This document shows positions 12,063 through 32,110 of a DNA stretch of 64,000 nt, piece by piece. This DNA is from Pholis gunnellus. Its lineage: Eukaryota; Chordata; Actinopteri; Perciformes; Pholidae. Within the stretch, counting starts at the first letter, position 1, and each line of letters starts with the position of its first letter. The position numbers were made by a program, and so were the translations under genes. The stretch is from positions 28,210,766 to 28,274,765 of the forward strand of contig OU342805.1 in the NCBI GenBank assembly GCA_910591455.2, given 5' to 3'. The notes beneath the pieces were generated by a model. It made no database searches, was not told the DNA's origin, and saw nothing but the letters and a program-made list of their open reading frames with translations.

Positions 12063-12744
12063 AAAAATAAATTTACAAAAAATCTGATTCCGCCTTATCT
12101 TATTTTATTTGACACTACTGGCTGCTCAGGACAATGTCCTCCACACACTACTGTCCTCTGTGGTGTCTTATTAATTAACTAGAGAAGGCCTTGCTGGCCC
12201 TGTCGGCCCACCACTGTATTACATTATATACACTGTTATGTACAGTTGTGTATAAGCAACTGTGTCTATCATATATATATATATATGTTCACATAAATAC
12301 GTCATTATTCATTTACATACTCTAAAGGTATTTTAATGTGTAGAATCTATATTTTTACAGTGATTTTTACCTCTTCATCCTGTAACCTGTGAGTTCACTG
12401 ACTCACTGAATGAATGAAAAAACAAAGCCAGCTTTTCTGGTTTAGGAAACTAATAACTCTTTATGGATCATTTTACGATTTTAATGTCACAATTGGCTAT
12501 ATATTTCTCTATATTTATTTATTCAGGTGATTATTGTTTTCTAAATATCTTATGTATTCTATTTAATCAATATCAAATATATTTGTTAGTTAAATATTTA
12601 TATAAAACCCAAGGGCAGTGGGGTTGATGGGGGTAGAAAAGATTAAAATATTTGAATAATGAATATATTGAATCAAATGAGTCACTTTGGACGGGCATAC
12701 ATTTAAATTCATCAATAAATAACGTAGTTTCTCACGCAAACTAA

Positions 12745-13049
12745 GCAGCTCAGCCGCCATTATGGCTCGAAGTTGTACACGGGTATAGTGAAAGGGCGAT
12801 CCTGGTCAGAGCCAAAATGGCGCCGTTTCCCCTTTAAATAAGCAGCCAATCGAATTCGTAGATTTCTTTTCTATCCAATCACAATCCATTTGGAGGGCGG
12901 GACCCGCTGAACCGGGAGGAGCTGTTTCTTGGGTGTTGTGAATTCGTTTAGCCAAGAAATCTTGAGTGGGAGTTGTCGGGACCGATTTTGTTGTTACGTT
13001 TTTTTGTCCGTCTATTCACACCGATTTACCAACCGCGCCAGCCGCAGCC
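12745..13049 (+). promoter_or_regulatory. appl1: appl1 promoter and 5' UTR
   Basis: Upstream of the appl1 ATG are a YY1-like GCCGCCATTATGG (about 12753-12765), a second AAAATGGCGCC (about 12815), two CCAAT boxes (AGCCAATCG near 12844 and ATCCAATCAC near 12874), and a GC-rich stretch down to the ATG. No TATA box is evident. This is the usual layout of a housekeeping-type promoter in forward orientation. The transcription start probably lies between about 12880 and 13000. Confidence 0.55.
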
Positions 13050-22050
<9,001 letters not shown>

Positions 22051-23113
22051 CGAAGCCAAACGGGGGAGCCATGTTTTACCAGCTCAGGAGTCAAGAGGAC
22101 GGGGAGCAACACCCGCCCGCCCGGGCTGCCTGCGACTGAAAAAACATGCGCTCCCTCTCTGGCTGGAGGATAAACTAAACGCACCCTCACTATAAGAGGA
22201 AGAGGAGGAGGAAGAGGAGGGCAGTATGAGTGGAAACATCTCGTCAGACTTTTGTTTTTGTGTGTTTAAAAAAAAAAAAAAACGCTTTTTATACCGGCTC
22301 TCCAGAAAAGGACGCACGTATAGATTTAACCTGCAAGTCACTGTTTGTTTAATGTTTATTTTATAGAAAGAGTTAACGGCAACGAAGAGCAACATGTGCA
22401 GATTAATGAACGAGGATCAGACGCAGACAAACGTCAGAGCGAGACAGCTCGGAGGTGAAGGTTTCCCCCGAGATCACAGAACAAAAAGACGAAGGCCGAA
22501 GAGGCGAGTCTTATTTTGAAAAGTACTTCCTGTTCTTCCTGAGCATTTTAAAGAAAGAAGCATCCTGCAGCGTTGCGTTCTTTTTAAAGTCATCTTTCCC
22601 TCCAGACAGTCACTGGTTTTCACTCACGTTCTTTAAACTCGCTGAACGAGACGTCGATCGATCAAACAGAAAGTTAATCTGCAGATATTTTAAATGATCG
22701 ATCGTTCGTGGTTCCAGCAAGTTCATCATCACCATGACTACATCAGAGCGATGAAACGTTCATCAGGGATCAACACTCTGAGTCTCTGCCAGCTGATTGT
22801 CATAGTTCATCAATAGTTTATTAAGAAGAACTGAAGGCAGCGGATCAATTACACATATCATCCGCTCAGGATCTGGTGGAGCTGCAGGTTCAAAATTGGG
22901 CTAAATTCGGTTGAAATATACATATTTACAGCTTTGTTGGCGACACGTTCTTCAAACGAAATCATCTTGTTTTTTCGTTACCTGATATTAAACATTAAAT
23001 ATATAAATACAGTAATGCGTGACAGAACAAACCAGGAGGAATCCAACACACGAACATTTAAATTCTTCATGAAAATGACTAAATGAGCTTTTGAATTTGA
23101 CCGTTTTGCTTTG

Positions 23114-23155
<42 letters not shown>

Positions 23156-23455
23156 AAGTAAAACTAAATAAAACATGGAAAATGTTCAGATCCAAAGCGT
23201 GCTCATGTCAAACGAAATATCTTTAAGTTAAAACACTCAAAGGTTTACAATTGATGAACACACTTCCTGTTTGTTGCATAAAAACACCGGTATTGAAGAA
23301 CAATATATGAACCACTGAAATGTCCAGCAGCATGTTATCAGAGTGGATCAGAGCCTCCAAAGCTCATAACTTTATGTCTCAGAATTCATCTTTTTCTGGA
23401 TTTGTTGGGTGAATTGTCAGAAATGTGTTCTGTCCAGCGTCCCATGCGGTTTGTA

Positions 23456-23497
<42 letters not shown>

Positions 23498-24240
23498 ACA
23501 TGTCAGGACGGAGCCAACATGGCTGCCACAGGAAACCTGGAGGTTGTGAAACTACAGAATTGAACAAATCTGATATTGAAATTTTTTTTCATATTGAGAT
23601 TATTTTTCTTTCCACATATCTGCAACTTCTGCCTCCGACAAAATGAACAGATGCATGAAAGTGTTGCTCATTAATAATAATAATAATAATAATCTTGTAT
23701 TATATCATCTTCTTTCTTGGTCCATTAAGATAAAACAACAAAAGCACAAATGATCTCACTCTGAAGTTATTCGTCGACGGTTCTCCATTTTAAAAACTGA
23801 AAAAAGAGAAAGAAGTTTGGGGCTCAAACGTTCGTCTTTTCTGATTCGCTGGTTGAAGAAAATTAACATTTTTAACACTTAACCAAATAATCAGCTGAGT
23901 CGGCGTGTTGCTCCTTTAATGTTTGTGCTTTTACAAAAGTAAAGGTTTATCCGTGTCATTTGTTTGGGATCGCTTTCTGTTGTCACAGATTTTATTCATT
24001 AATCTTGTATCAGAGGTCAGAGGTCAGAGGTCAGAGGTCACAGCCTCCTGTGGTGGACGATGAAGAGGATGTTTCTGAAAAGCCTAAATCAACGGTTACT
24101 GGTGAAACAGGTGAAGAAGCTGCACTTTACTGACGCAGGAATAAACGGGAACGATGACGTTGAACTGTAAATATGTTTCAGTGATAATTGTTTCAGTGTC
24201 ATAAATAATAAAAAAAGGCTTTTCAGTGATAAATAAAAGC
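22051..24240 (+). other. appl1: appl1 3' UTR and candidate polyadenylation signals
   Basis: No coding sequence is seen after the appl1 stop. The stretch has an A-run (22268-22282), an (AT)n tract (23117-23152) and a (GT)n tract (23460-23494). AATAAA occurs at 24207-24212 and 24232-24237, suitable ends for a 3' UTR of about 2.2 kb. Which signal is used cannot be told from sequence. Confidence 0.4.
24012..24040 (+). promoter_or_regulatory. Four AGGTCA half-sites spaced as DR1
   Basis: A 7-base unit GAGGTCA is repeated four times, which gives AGGTCA half-sites separated by one base, the DR1 arrangement bound by RXR/PPAR and HNF4-type receptors. It could equally be a simple tandem repeat without function. 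Confidence 0.35.
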
Positions 24241-24303
24241 ACTAACTCCACCCGCCTGAGTCCGTCTGTCTATAGATCAAGCGAACCTGTTGTGTGTGAG
24301 ATA

Positions 24304-24307
<4 letters not shown>

Positions 24308-24358
<51 letters not shown>
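24308..24358. repeat. (AT)n microsatellite
   Basis: About 25 uninterrupted AT units downstream of appl1. Confidence 0.95.
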
Positions 24359-24360
<2 letters not shown>

Positions 24361-25194
24361 TGCCTTTGATTCTACTCCTGTCGTATGAAACGTGCTGTAT
24401 AGATAAACTTGACTTGTCAGCATTTGTTTTATTGTTATCACGTGACAATCGTAACTTCTCGTGCTGCGAGCAAAAGAGGAAGTGCTGTGACGTCATTATC
24501 CAGGTGGTTTCCAGACGAAGGTCAACAATGGTTTATTTGAACCAACTCTAACTCAGTAAAGTTTGTGCATGACCACATTTTAAATGAAATGTTTGACATT
24601 TGCGATCCAGATTCATTTATAAAGCACATTTGAACACAAGACAATAAACACAAAGATGTGGTTAATAGACAAAGGACCATAAAACAATAAAACAAACAGT
24701 TTAAATCTCTTTTTAGTACAAAAACTGTAAAACAAACCAACAGCAGCTGGTTAATAAATAGTTGAATACAGACTTAACCGTAGCTGTGCCAGATTTATTT
24801 ATTTTTTTATTTTTATTTTTAGTTTGAAGGCCGCGGACACATGACGTCGTCCTGCTGATTCGTTGCGCGTCACAGCAACAAACTACATGTTGTGTGGTTT
24901 GCTTTTGGAAGACTTGTTGAATGTTAAACTACAGTTTTAGCAAACTCTAGCTTTAATAAGTCAGCTGTTACCATGACGACATGGTGCATATTCCTGAACA
25001 AACGTGTGTTTAATCAGATTATCACACACTTTGTCCCGGCCGATGAAAAAACGCTCGACCCACCTGTGAAATGAGGCTTTTTAATGAACCGAGAGACTGA
25101 GACTTATTGACTCAGCGAGTTGTTAATATACTGCTAACCTTAGTTCTGGTTAGCAGCGGTTTGTATATTGTGTGTGTGTGAAAAGAGAAGTAGG

Positions 25195-25244
<50 letters not shown>

Positions 25245-26051
25245 CGCCGAAAACAGGACGTCATTAACAAAACCATCTCAAACCTCCACAGCAAAGTGTC
25301 TGCAAGTTTTATCAGTTTATATTTTTTCTCACAATTATATTATATTTTCTGCACAATTAATGTTGCATCATGAAAGTCTAAAAGCTGTTTCAGCGCCCTC
25401 TCAACAGCACAAGGACTGAAGAAAACACTGAATCCTTATATTAGTGTTTTATTATACATTGAGATGAATGTCTTTATACTGGACCTCACAGAGAGGAACT
25501 ACAGCTGTCACACACACTGTGGTGTGTTTGTGGTTCAGGGAAGTCACAGCAGAGCGAGACATCATCATCACGTGGTCCGTCATTCTGGACGAGCTGGTTT
25601 CCTCCACGTAGATTATAACAGCAGTGATTGTGCAATACTCTATAACACCGAGCCGACTATTGCGAAACCTTCTCTGGTTTACTGGCGGATCGTTTTTTGT
25701 TGTTTGTTTGATTTGAAAAACAATTCACTAAAATAGAAAATACATGGAAGGGGATGATCTGTAAAGACAAATGTAGTGGAGTACAAAGTCTAATATTTGG
25801 GATTCAGTGGCATGAAGTAGTTGCATGCAATTAAAATACTCAAGAAATACTTTGTATTTAAACTTAAGTACAGCACTAATGTACTTAGTAACATTCCACT
25901 ACTGTATTTTTTTTTTAAATCTAGTCCACACTAACTTTGTTACACAAATGATACTGCAGCTTCTTCATAATAAAAGCACTCAGCGAAACACAGGAGCACT
26001 TTTATTTTGAAGCAGCCAGCGGCTTCACGGAACATAACGTGGAGGGTCTGA

Positions 26052-26064
26052 GGGTCAAAGGTCA
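26052..26064 (+). promoter_or_regulatory. DR1 nuclear-receptor element (GGGTCAAAGGTCA)
   Basis: Near-perfect match to the HNF4/PPAR-RXR DR1 consensus (AGGTCA-A-AGGTCA), about 750 bases upstream of the pentraxin start codon. Pentraxins are often liver acute-phase proteins, and HNF4 is a liver regulator, so the position is plausible for control. This is inference. Confidence 0.45.
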
Positions 26065-26813
26065 AAACACAGCCGGTGGTATCGATAAGTCATCTAATCA
26101 ATATATACTCCTCTCCTACACGCAGTAGAGGAAGTACTCAGATCTTAAATGATCTGAGAACAATTTTTTGCTCTATTTCAGAATAAAATATATATTGATA
26201 TACTGATAATCCAATATTTTTTATTATTAGATTACAATATGATAATAATAATAATAATAATAATAATAAAATATTAATAAATACATATTACATTTAAATA
26301 CATGTTCATTAATAGATAAATGTATTGTATTATTATTGTATTATAATTATTGACGCATTCGACTGCGTTGTTTATTTCTGCAGCTGGTAAAGGACATTTT
26401 AGTAACTTTATATATATTAATTAAACCTATAATATTAATACATCATTTATTTGTTGATCATATTTTGTATTAATAATCTGAATTTGTTTAGTAACTAAAG
26501 TTATCAAATAAATGTTGTGCAGTATTAAGCGCCACACAATTTTTAAGCGCCACACAATGGTACAGAAGTTGAGTAGATCTGAATGAGAGGCCGAGATGAG
26601 CTCAACAGGAGGAGAGCAGCGGACGGACTGAACTAAAGGGGAGTTTCTGTCTGCAGAAATGAAACTCAGCTCCTGGCGTCTGAACCAGGAAATGAAAGTG
26701 TTTGTTTGAGCTGCAGCTCGTTCAAAAGGGGACGACACGCAGTAAAGAACCACATCCTCACAGCGAGGACACAGAGACGCTTCACTGCAGACACTCTGGT
26801 CAGCCGGGTGAGG

Positions 26814-27161
26814 ATGAGGATGAAGATGAAGAGCGGGCCGCTTTACGTCCCCATTGTGATGGCGGTGATGTCAGCTTTGGCTGTCACAGCTACGACATGG
26901 CCAACAACAGGTACCAACACACACATGCACACACTTTGGTTTTTTAATGACTTTTGGGGACATTACATTGTTTGACATTTATTTCCTTGTTTACCAGAAC
27001 AAACTAAAACACTTACACTCACCTTAAGCCAAGTCTTCACCCTAAAATAGGATGAATTATGTAATAAGGATGTGGATAAGAATGTGCATTTTGTCCCCAC
27101 AAGAAAGGTAAGTCCCCACAATGTGACTGTGTTAACAGATGTATGTCCTCACAAGATGGGT

Positions 27162-27196
<35 letters not shown>

Positions 27197-27353
27197 AAAT
27201 TAATTAATATTCCGTGTTTTTTCACTGTTGGACATGTTGCACAGTGTGAGTTCCTCTGAATAAAGGTGTCGTCTAAGTTTGATTTAGTTTTATTTGTATA
27301 ACTTGCATTTAAGTTATTTGAGATATTTAAACAATGTGGGTGTGCGTATGTCA

Positions 27354-27437
<84 letters not shown>

Positions 27438-30247
27438 GTGTGTGTGTGTGTGTGTGCGTGTGTTGGGAAACAGGAAACAAACGCTGGTTCAGGTTCAGCA
27501 TCAAAGCACAAACTTCCTTGTTTGTTTTTGTCTCGGTGAGACCGAAGCTGTGACCCAGTTCTACACTTCTGAGCTCTCAGCACGTTTTCATGTGTCATTT
27601 AAAGGTGCAGGGTGGAGCATTTAGCGGGATCTATTGGCAGAAATTGATTATGATATCAATAACTTTGTTTACTTTAGTGTATAATCACCTGCAAATAAAG
27701 ACCGTTGTGTTTTCGTGAGATTAGAATGAGCGGTTTGTTTCTAGGGGGCCGTGTTTCTACAGTAGCCCAGAACGGACAAACCAAGCACTCACTTCACAGG
27801 GATATTTGTGTTTTCGACCATAATTCTTCTCCCTACACGCTTATTAGCACAATCTGCAATCTTACCACTAGATGTCGCCAGATCCTGCGTAGTGGACCTT
27901 TAAATAATTGAATTAATATGTAATGTTTTCACCCTGGAAATAAATAGTATGTGGACTAAAAACACGATGATGGAGAATGCGTTCAAAAATAATTAAACAC
28001 AAAAAACCTCGGCAGTAAATATATCTTTGGAAAATCTTGTTTTTGTTTTCCAAGTCCAGTTTTCCAGTTCAGTTTCCCTCATCCACTCCCGACACTACTT
28101 GTTTGTTTCCCGTGTTCTGATTATTCCATTGTTGTAGAAACTCATCAAACAAAACTAAGTAGAGTGTAATTATGAAATTATTAAAATGTGATGAATTCAG
28201 CTCAGTCTAATTCCAAACTGTGCATAGTGTTTTTTATTATGTAACGGTTTCTACTATTTATTTTCTAATTATGAATTAACCACAATCACAGTTTTTAGAG
28301 TGTGAACGCTGTATGAACAGCCTGGTTTGAGGGACGTTTGATTTCTTTAAGAACTGACTTAATATTTGTGATCCGTTTTTTTGAACATTTACAGGAAAGG
28401 TGGAGAGACGGACTAACACGTTGTTGTATTGTAGTCCATCACCAAACTTATCCTCTCATGATTTAATGAGACAAACATTAACACGATGTACTGCACTCAC
28501 TGTGTGAGGGCGCATGAGTGAAAAGGAGATTTAATATAATGCTGCCAACATGTTTGTGTGGTTTCTTTTCCTCTTTCTTCTTGTAGGAACATCTGGACTA
28601 AGTTTAAACGGGAAGATGTTCACTTTGTCTCGTGATAGAGGAGGAATATCCTTCTATCCACCCTATTATCCTTCCTCCTCAACCACCACCCGTCCGTACT
28701 ACACCACCACCCGACCTTACTACACCACCACCCGACCATACTACACCACCACCCGACCCTGGACCACCGAACGCACCACCACCCCTCCCCCCCGGACCAC
28801 CACCACCCCTCCCCCCCGGACCACCACCACCCCTCCCCCCCGGACCACCACCACCACCGATCCCTGGACCACAGCACCTGTGACTAGAGGTGAGTACATT
28901 CACAAACCACATAACCAAACAGAAACATCAGTGTCGGGTTATTAAAACCAAAATGTTACTTTAACGGACAGGTTTGCTCTCATGTTCTCCTGACAGGAAG
29001 TGGTGTTATTAAATTAACTCATTTACATGCTTGTTTGTTTAGGATGTTCTTCATTACGTTTTGCAGATTGAAGCTGCATTAAGTGATTTCTGAGAAAGAC
29101 TGAAAGAGTAATTTAACTAAATCATCATATTTATTATACTATATATTTTTTGTCATACTGTCAGTTCATACTGATTCAATGCTATTTTTTCTTTTTTTAC
29201 AGAGAAAATCCATTAACTATTTCCTTCAGACCCAAAAACCTGTAAAATAAAAGGCTAGCTAATATGACCACAAAACTTTATTCATTTATTTTCAGGAATA
29301 ATTCAAGATTTCTTTCATGGATTTTTTTCCAAGCAAAATGTAGCAAAACAAAATAAGGATTGAAGTCGCGCAAGTATATAAAGACGAAACTAGACAATTA
29401 GCAAGCATTGTTAAAAGTATTTAAAGATACAGATTATCTGCTACAGCCGTAAGTTATCAGCACCAGAGATCTAAGTTGATGTTTCATGTTTCTGTCATTG
29501 TTTTTTGTGTATTTGTGGTTTTCTGTCTTGTTGTAGTCGTTTTGTGTCTTTGTGGTTGTTTTGTGTCTTATTATGGTTGTTTTGTGTGTCTTTGTGGTTG
29601 TTTTGTGTATTTTTGTCTCTTTGTGGTTGTTTTGGGTCGGCAGGAAGCTAATCAAAGCTAACTGAAGGAAACATTTTGTATCAACATAACAATAAAACAT
29701 TTATATTTAAATATTAATGCCCATGTGACTCCTATAGGTGTGTCTGTGTGTCTGCGTTACCTGGCCGAAGACGTCTCCTCACTCTTCACACTCAGTCCAT
29801 CCAGCACCCCTCTGCAGCTTGGTGTCGGTAATGGTGGGTATAAGCTGACCTTTACAAGCTACAGTTACTTCAGCCTGTACTTTCAACCTAACATAAGGTT
29901 CTGGACAAACATGGAACCGGACATCTGGAACAGAGTCTGCTTCACTGTGGACTCCGTGAAGAATGTGGCCCAGGTGTTTAGTGGCTCAAACATCAGCGTC
30001 AGGAAGATACTGCCTCTTCAGGTGAGAACAAAGCAGCGCATACTGGAGCAAAATGTACTTGTTTTGCATTTTTGTAGCTTCAGCCCGTAGACTGTAAATA
30101 AGAAGTGGAGGTAGTCGTCGCGGCGTCACCCATTGGTTTGTGAACTGCAGTTTTTTACATTAAGTTCTCACTACAATAAAAAATCACTTGACAATAATAA
30201 TATTGGATCATCTTTATTCTTCATTATTGTCTCTAATATTATCTGTC

Positions 30248-30306
<59 letters not shown>

Positions 30307-30439
30307 CAGTATGTCTGGTCAGGTGAGCCTGTGATGGATTTTTCAGGTTTTGACGGTCAGTTGACAGACGTCCAGATTTGGGATTATCCTCTCAGCTACA
30401 GAGAAGTCTTCAACTACATGACCAGCGGCGTCTACGCGT

Positions 30440-30481
<42 letters not shown>

Positions 30482-31414
30482 AGTTTTGAAATATATGAGC
30501 TTTCTCTATGTGGCTTGTTTCTCACCACGTGACTATTATGACGCGCAGAATTCAGATGGAGGGCAGGAAGTGAACAACCTATATATATAATGTGCGAATT
30601 GGAAATGGAGGACAGTGAATACATAAAAGGGTTGGTTGAACCTGCGCGCAGCAGTTATCGCCAGAAAATAGAAACACATATTGGATGTGATGGTGTGGAG
30701 GCCATCGACGTTACAAATGACCTCGTCCTCCAGACCTCCTCCTACGCGGCTCGCCAGCTGAAGGCGTACAAGCGTCTGAAAGAATCTAAAAAACTATTTC
30801 GTGAGCGGTCGGGTCTACGACCTCGGAACCAAAGTAGCATTGAACGACTGCCGTTTTGTTGTTTTTTCCCGGTTAGCTAGCATCGCTAAAAACAAATCTC
30901 CCGGGAAGATAGATGTCTAGCTTTCCCCCGCTAGCATCGCTAAAAACAAAAGCTAGCTATGTAGTTAGCGGAATTACTCCGCTCCTCCAGACTTCAGAGG
31001 TTTTTGATCCACGTCTGTCGCCGTTTCTCTGTGAGTTTTAGTTTTTTCGGGACTCGAAAGTAGCTGTTGGTACAGCAATGTTATTTTATCATTAAATGTC
31101 CTTTCATATATGAAACGATAATAATAGTTGCTGTAGTTGAAGTTATTTTATCGTCATTATATTCATGTTTTTTATAAACTTCTTATAAATCCACCATTTG
31201 TTTCGTTGTTTTTAGGCCGTACGGAGGCTCCGCCCTCTCCTGGTCCTACATCAGCTACTCCCCCAGAGGACAAACACTATTGGAGGACACCTTTGAGTTG
31301 CAGGGGAAATGGCCAATCAGCAACAGCAGGGGAAAGAAGGGGCGTCGACCAAAGGGAGGGAAGAAGACCAGGAGGTTTTACAACGTCAGGGAGAGTAAGA
31401 GAGGGCAGCTTTAA
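26814..31414 (+). CDS. Secreted pentraxin-domain protein with Thr/Pro repeats and basic tail, about 336 aa
   Basis: Five coding exons: 26814-26910, 28587-28889, 29738-30021, 30310-30437, 31216-31414, all in frame. Residues 1-25 form a signal peptide (MRMKMKSGPLYVPIVMAVMS then Ala/Val-rich). Exon 2 gives a short SLNGKMFTLS strand, then a Thr/Pro/Tyr segment (about 62-133) of four TTTRPYY-type and three RTTTTPPP units, likely O-glycosylated. The pentraxin fold follows: VCLRYL with C138, WNRVCFTVDS with C201 (spacing 63, close to the conserved disulfide of CRP/SAP), and GFDGQLTDVQIWDYPLS, matching the pentraxin GxIxxVxxWxxxLS region. The HxCxS/TWxS signature is degraded (RVCFTVDS). The last 30 residues hold 13 Lys/Arg and one Glu, not usual for short pentraxins. 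Three neighbouring ATGs are in frame; the first is used. An AATAAA lies at 31681. A calcium/phosphocholine or sugar ligand is possible but unproven. No ortholog name is recognised. Confidence 0.85.
26937..27195. repeat. Fish interspersed repeat with CA tail in pentraxin intron 1
   Basis: Contains TGTCCCCACAAGAAAGGTAA, GTCCCCACAATGTGACTGTG and GTCCTCACAAGATGGGTAAA followed by a CA run (27166-27193). This ordered vocabulary is a common teleost repeat that ends in CA microsatellites. The TTTGTGAGGACC phrase near 4363 may be a relic of the same family. Confidence 0.55.
27359..27456 (+). repeat. (GT)n microsatellite, pentraxin intron 1
   Basis: About 98 bases of GT repeat with one GTAGGT interruption. 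Confidence 0.95.
27598..27904. mobile_element. MITE-like element, about 307 bp, with terminal inverted repeats
   Basis: Bounded by TTTAAAGGT (27598-27606) and its reverse complement ACCTTTAAA (27896-27904); the right side carries the phrase ACTAGATGTCGCCAGATCC typical of a widespread fish element. Nothing coding inside. TTAA/TTTAAA ends make the exact target duplication ambiguous. Confidence 0.6.
28681..28860 (+). repeat. Coding tandem repeats in pentraxin exon 2
   Basis: Two adjoining arrays within the coding sequence: a 21-base unit (ACCACCACCCG-CC-TACTAC, TTTRPYY) about four times, and a 24-base unit (CGGACCACCACCACCCCTCC then CCCC, RTTTTPPP) three times. Units within an array are nearly identical at the DNA level, which suggests recent expansion and likely length variation between individuals. 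Confidence 0.9.
30085..30146. repeat. Fragment of dispersed repeat family A (3' end, inverted)
   Basis: The reverse complement reads CACAAACCAATGGGTGACG...CCACTTCTTATTTACAGT, which matches the 3' end of the copy at 38878-39227. It lies in pentraxin intron 3, 64 bases after the exon. Confidence 0.7.
30251..30305 (+). repeat. (GT)n microsatellite at the pentraxin exon 4 acceptor
   Basis: The GT tract runs to four bases before the acceptor AG at 30308-30309, replacing a normal polypyrimidine tract. A second GT tract (30442-30479) begins four bases after the same exon's donor. Confidence 0.92.
30590..30920 (+). pseudogene. Frameshifted relic of a YqaJ-type fish repeat-derived gene
   Basis: Starting at ATG 30590 the frame reads MCELEMEDSEYIKGLVEPAR, then SYAARQLKAYKRLKESKK. 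A one-frame shift near 30790-30800 continues as YFVSGRVYDLGTKVALNDCR-FVVFSR to a stop at 30918-30920. The string AxQLKAYKSLEAYNYFVSGWV-DL is a hallmark I recall from the N-terminus of many uncharacterised fish proteins with SWIM and YqaJ domains that spread as repeats. The relic sits inside pentraxin intron 4 in the same orientation. The frame break and missing downstream domains make it a dead fragment. A short duplicated phrase CTAGCATCGCTAAAAACAAA follows it. Confidence 0.55.
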
Positions 31415-32110
31415 TGAAACACACCACGTGTACGAAAAGCTGCGTCCTCTGTTCTTCATTCGATAATGAAGAATTCACAATAATCAATCAAACAACGATT
31501 AATCATAAATGAAATTCAAACTACTACAGATTTTTATTAAAAGTACGTGATGACATTATGACAAACTCGTCTCAGTAACGATCCCTGTGTGATTACACTT
31601 TAAATTTAACTGACACGCTTCACTTGATGTTCTCGTTTAACATGTATTTGCTTCCTCCATTTTTCACGTTATTATAAAACAATAAAGAGATGGCTGACAC
31701 CATATCGTTACTGATTGTACATTTTATATAAGCAGCAGCTGGGCCATCGAGGAACAGTTCACCATTTGTGGAAATAAGTTTATTCGTATAGAAGATGGAT
31801 ATTGTCTTCATCAGGGGTTCAAATAATTTCCATGTTCACTCACATTCTGGTTCAATTTGAGTCTCATGATACGATGGAGTCTGTTACAGCATTTGGAATA
31901 CAATAAGTCTTCAATACTGTTTTTATTTTATTTTTATTTACCAGTTTTTTAACATTTTATTACACTTAATTACATTATATTCCTTAAAAAACTCATTCTA
32001 ATTCCCAGACTTTGCTCTAAACGCATTTTTAAACACGTTTACATAACATAGCTTTTGATTACGTGGTCACGTCTGTAGTTAAAAGCAAATATACCTTAAA
32101 CTGTAAACCT

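Larger units (their letters stand above)
24241..26813. other. Intergenic stretch between appl1 and the pentraxin gene
   Basis: No gene supported. It contains an (AT)n tract (24308-24358), a CA repeat (25199-25242), a degraded copy of the TACTT repeat family (about 25742-25960), an ATA repeat (26240-26268), a 15-base direct duplication TAAGCGCCACACAAT (26526 and 26546) and a DR1 motif (26052-26064). A 24-codon terminal-exon-like frame at 25541-25612 was considered and not accepted. Confidence 0.5.

Noticed and set aside
4346..13049. Search for hesx1 homeodomain between il17rd and appl1
   Set aside because: No homeobox-like WFQNRRAK segment seen on either strand; its place is taken by the HIPK-like gene.
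25541..25612. Terminal-exon-like frame EVTAERDIIITWSVILDELV ending in TAG after a CAG
   Set aside because: Looks protein-like, but only 24 codons with no partner exon, start or polyadenylation context. It matches no protein I know.
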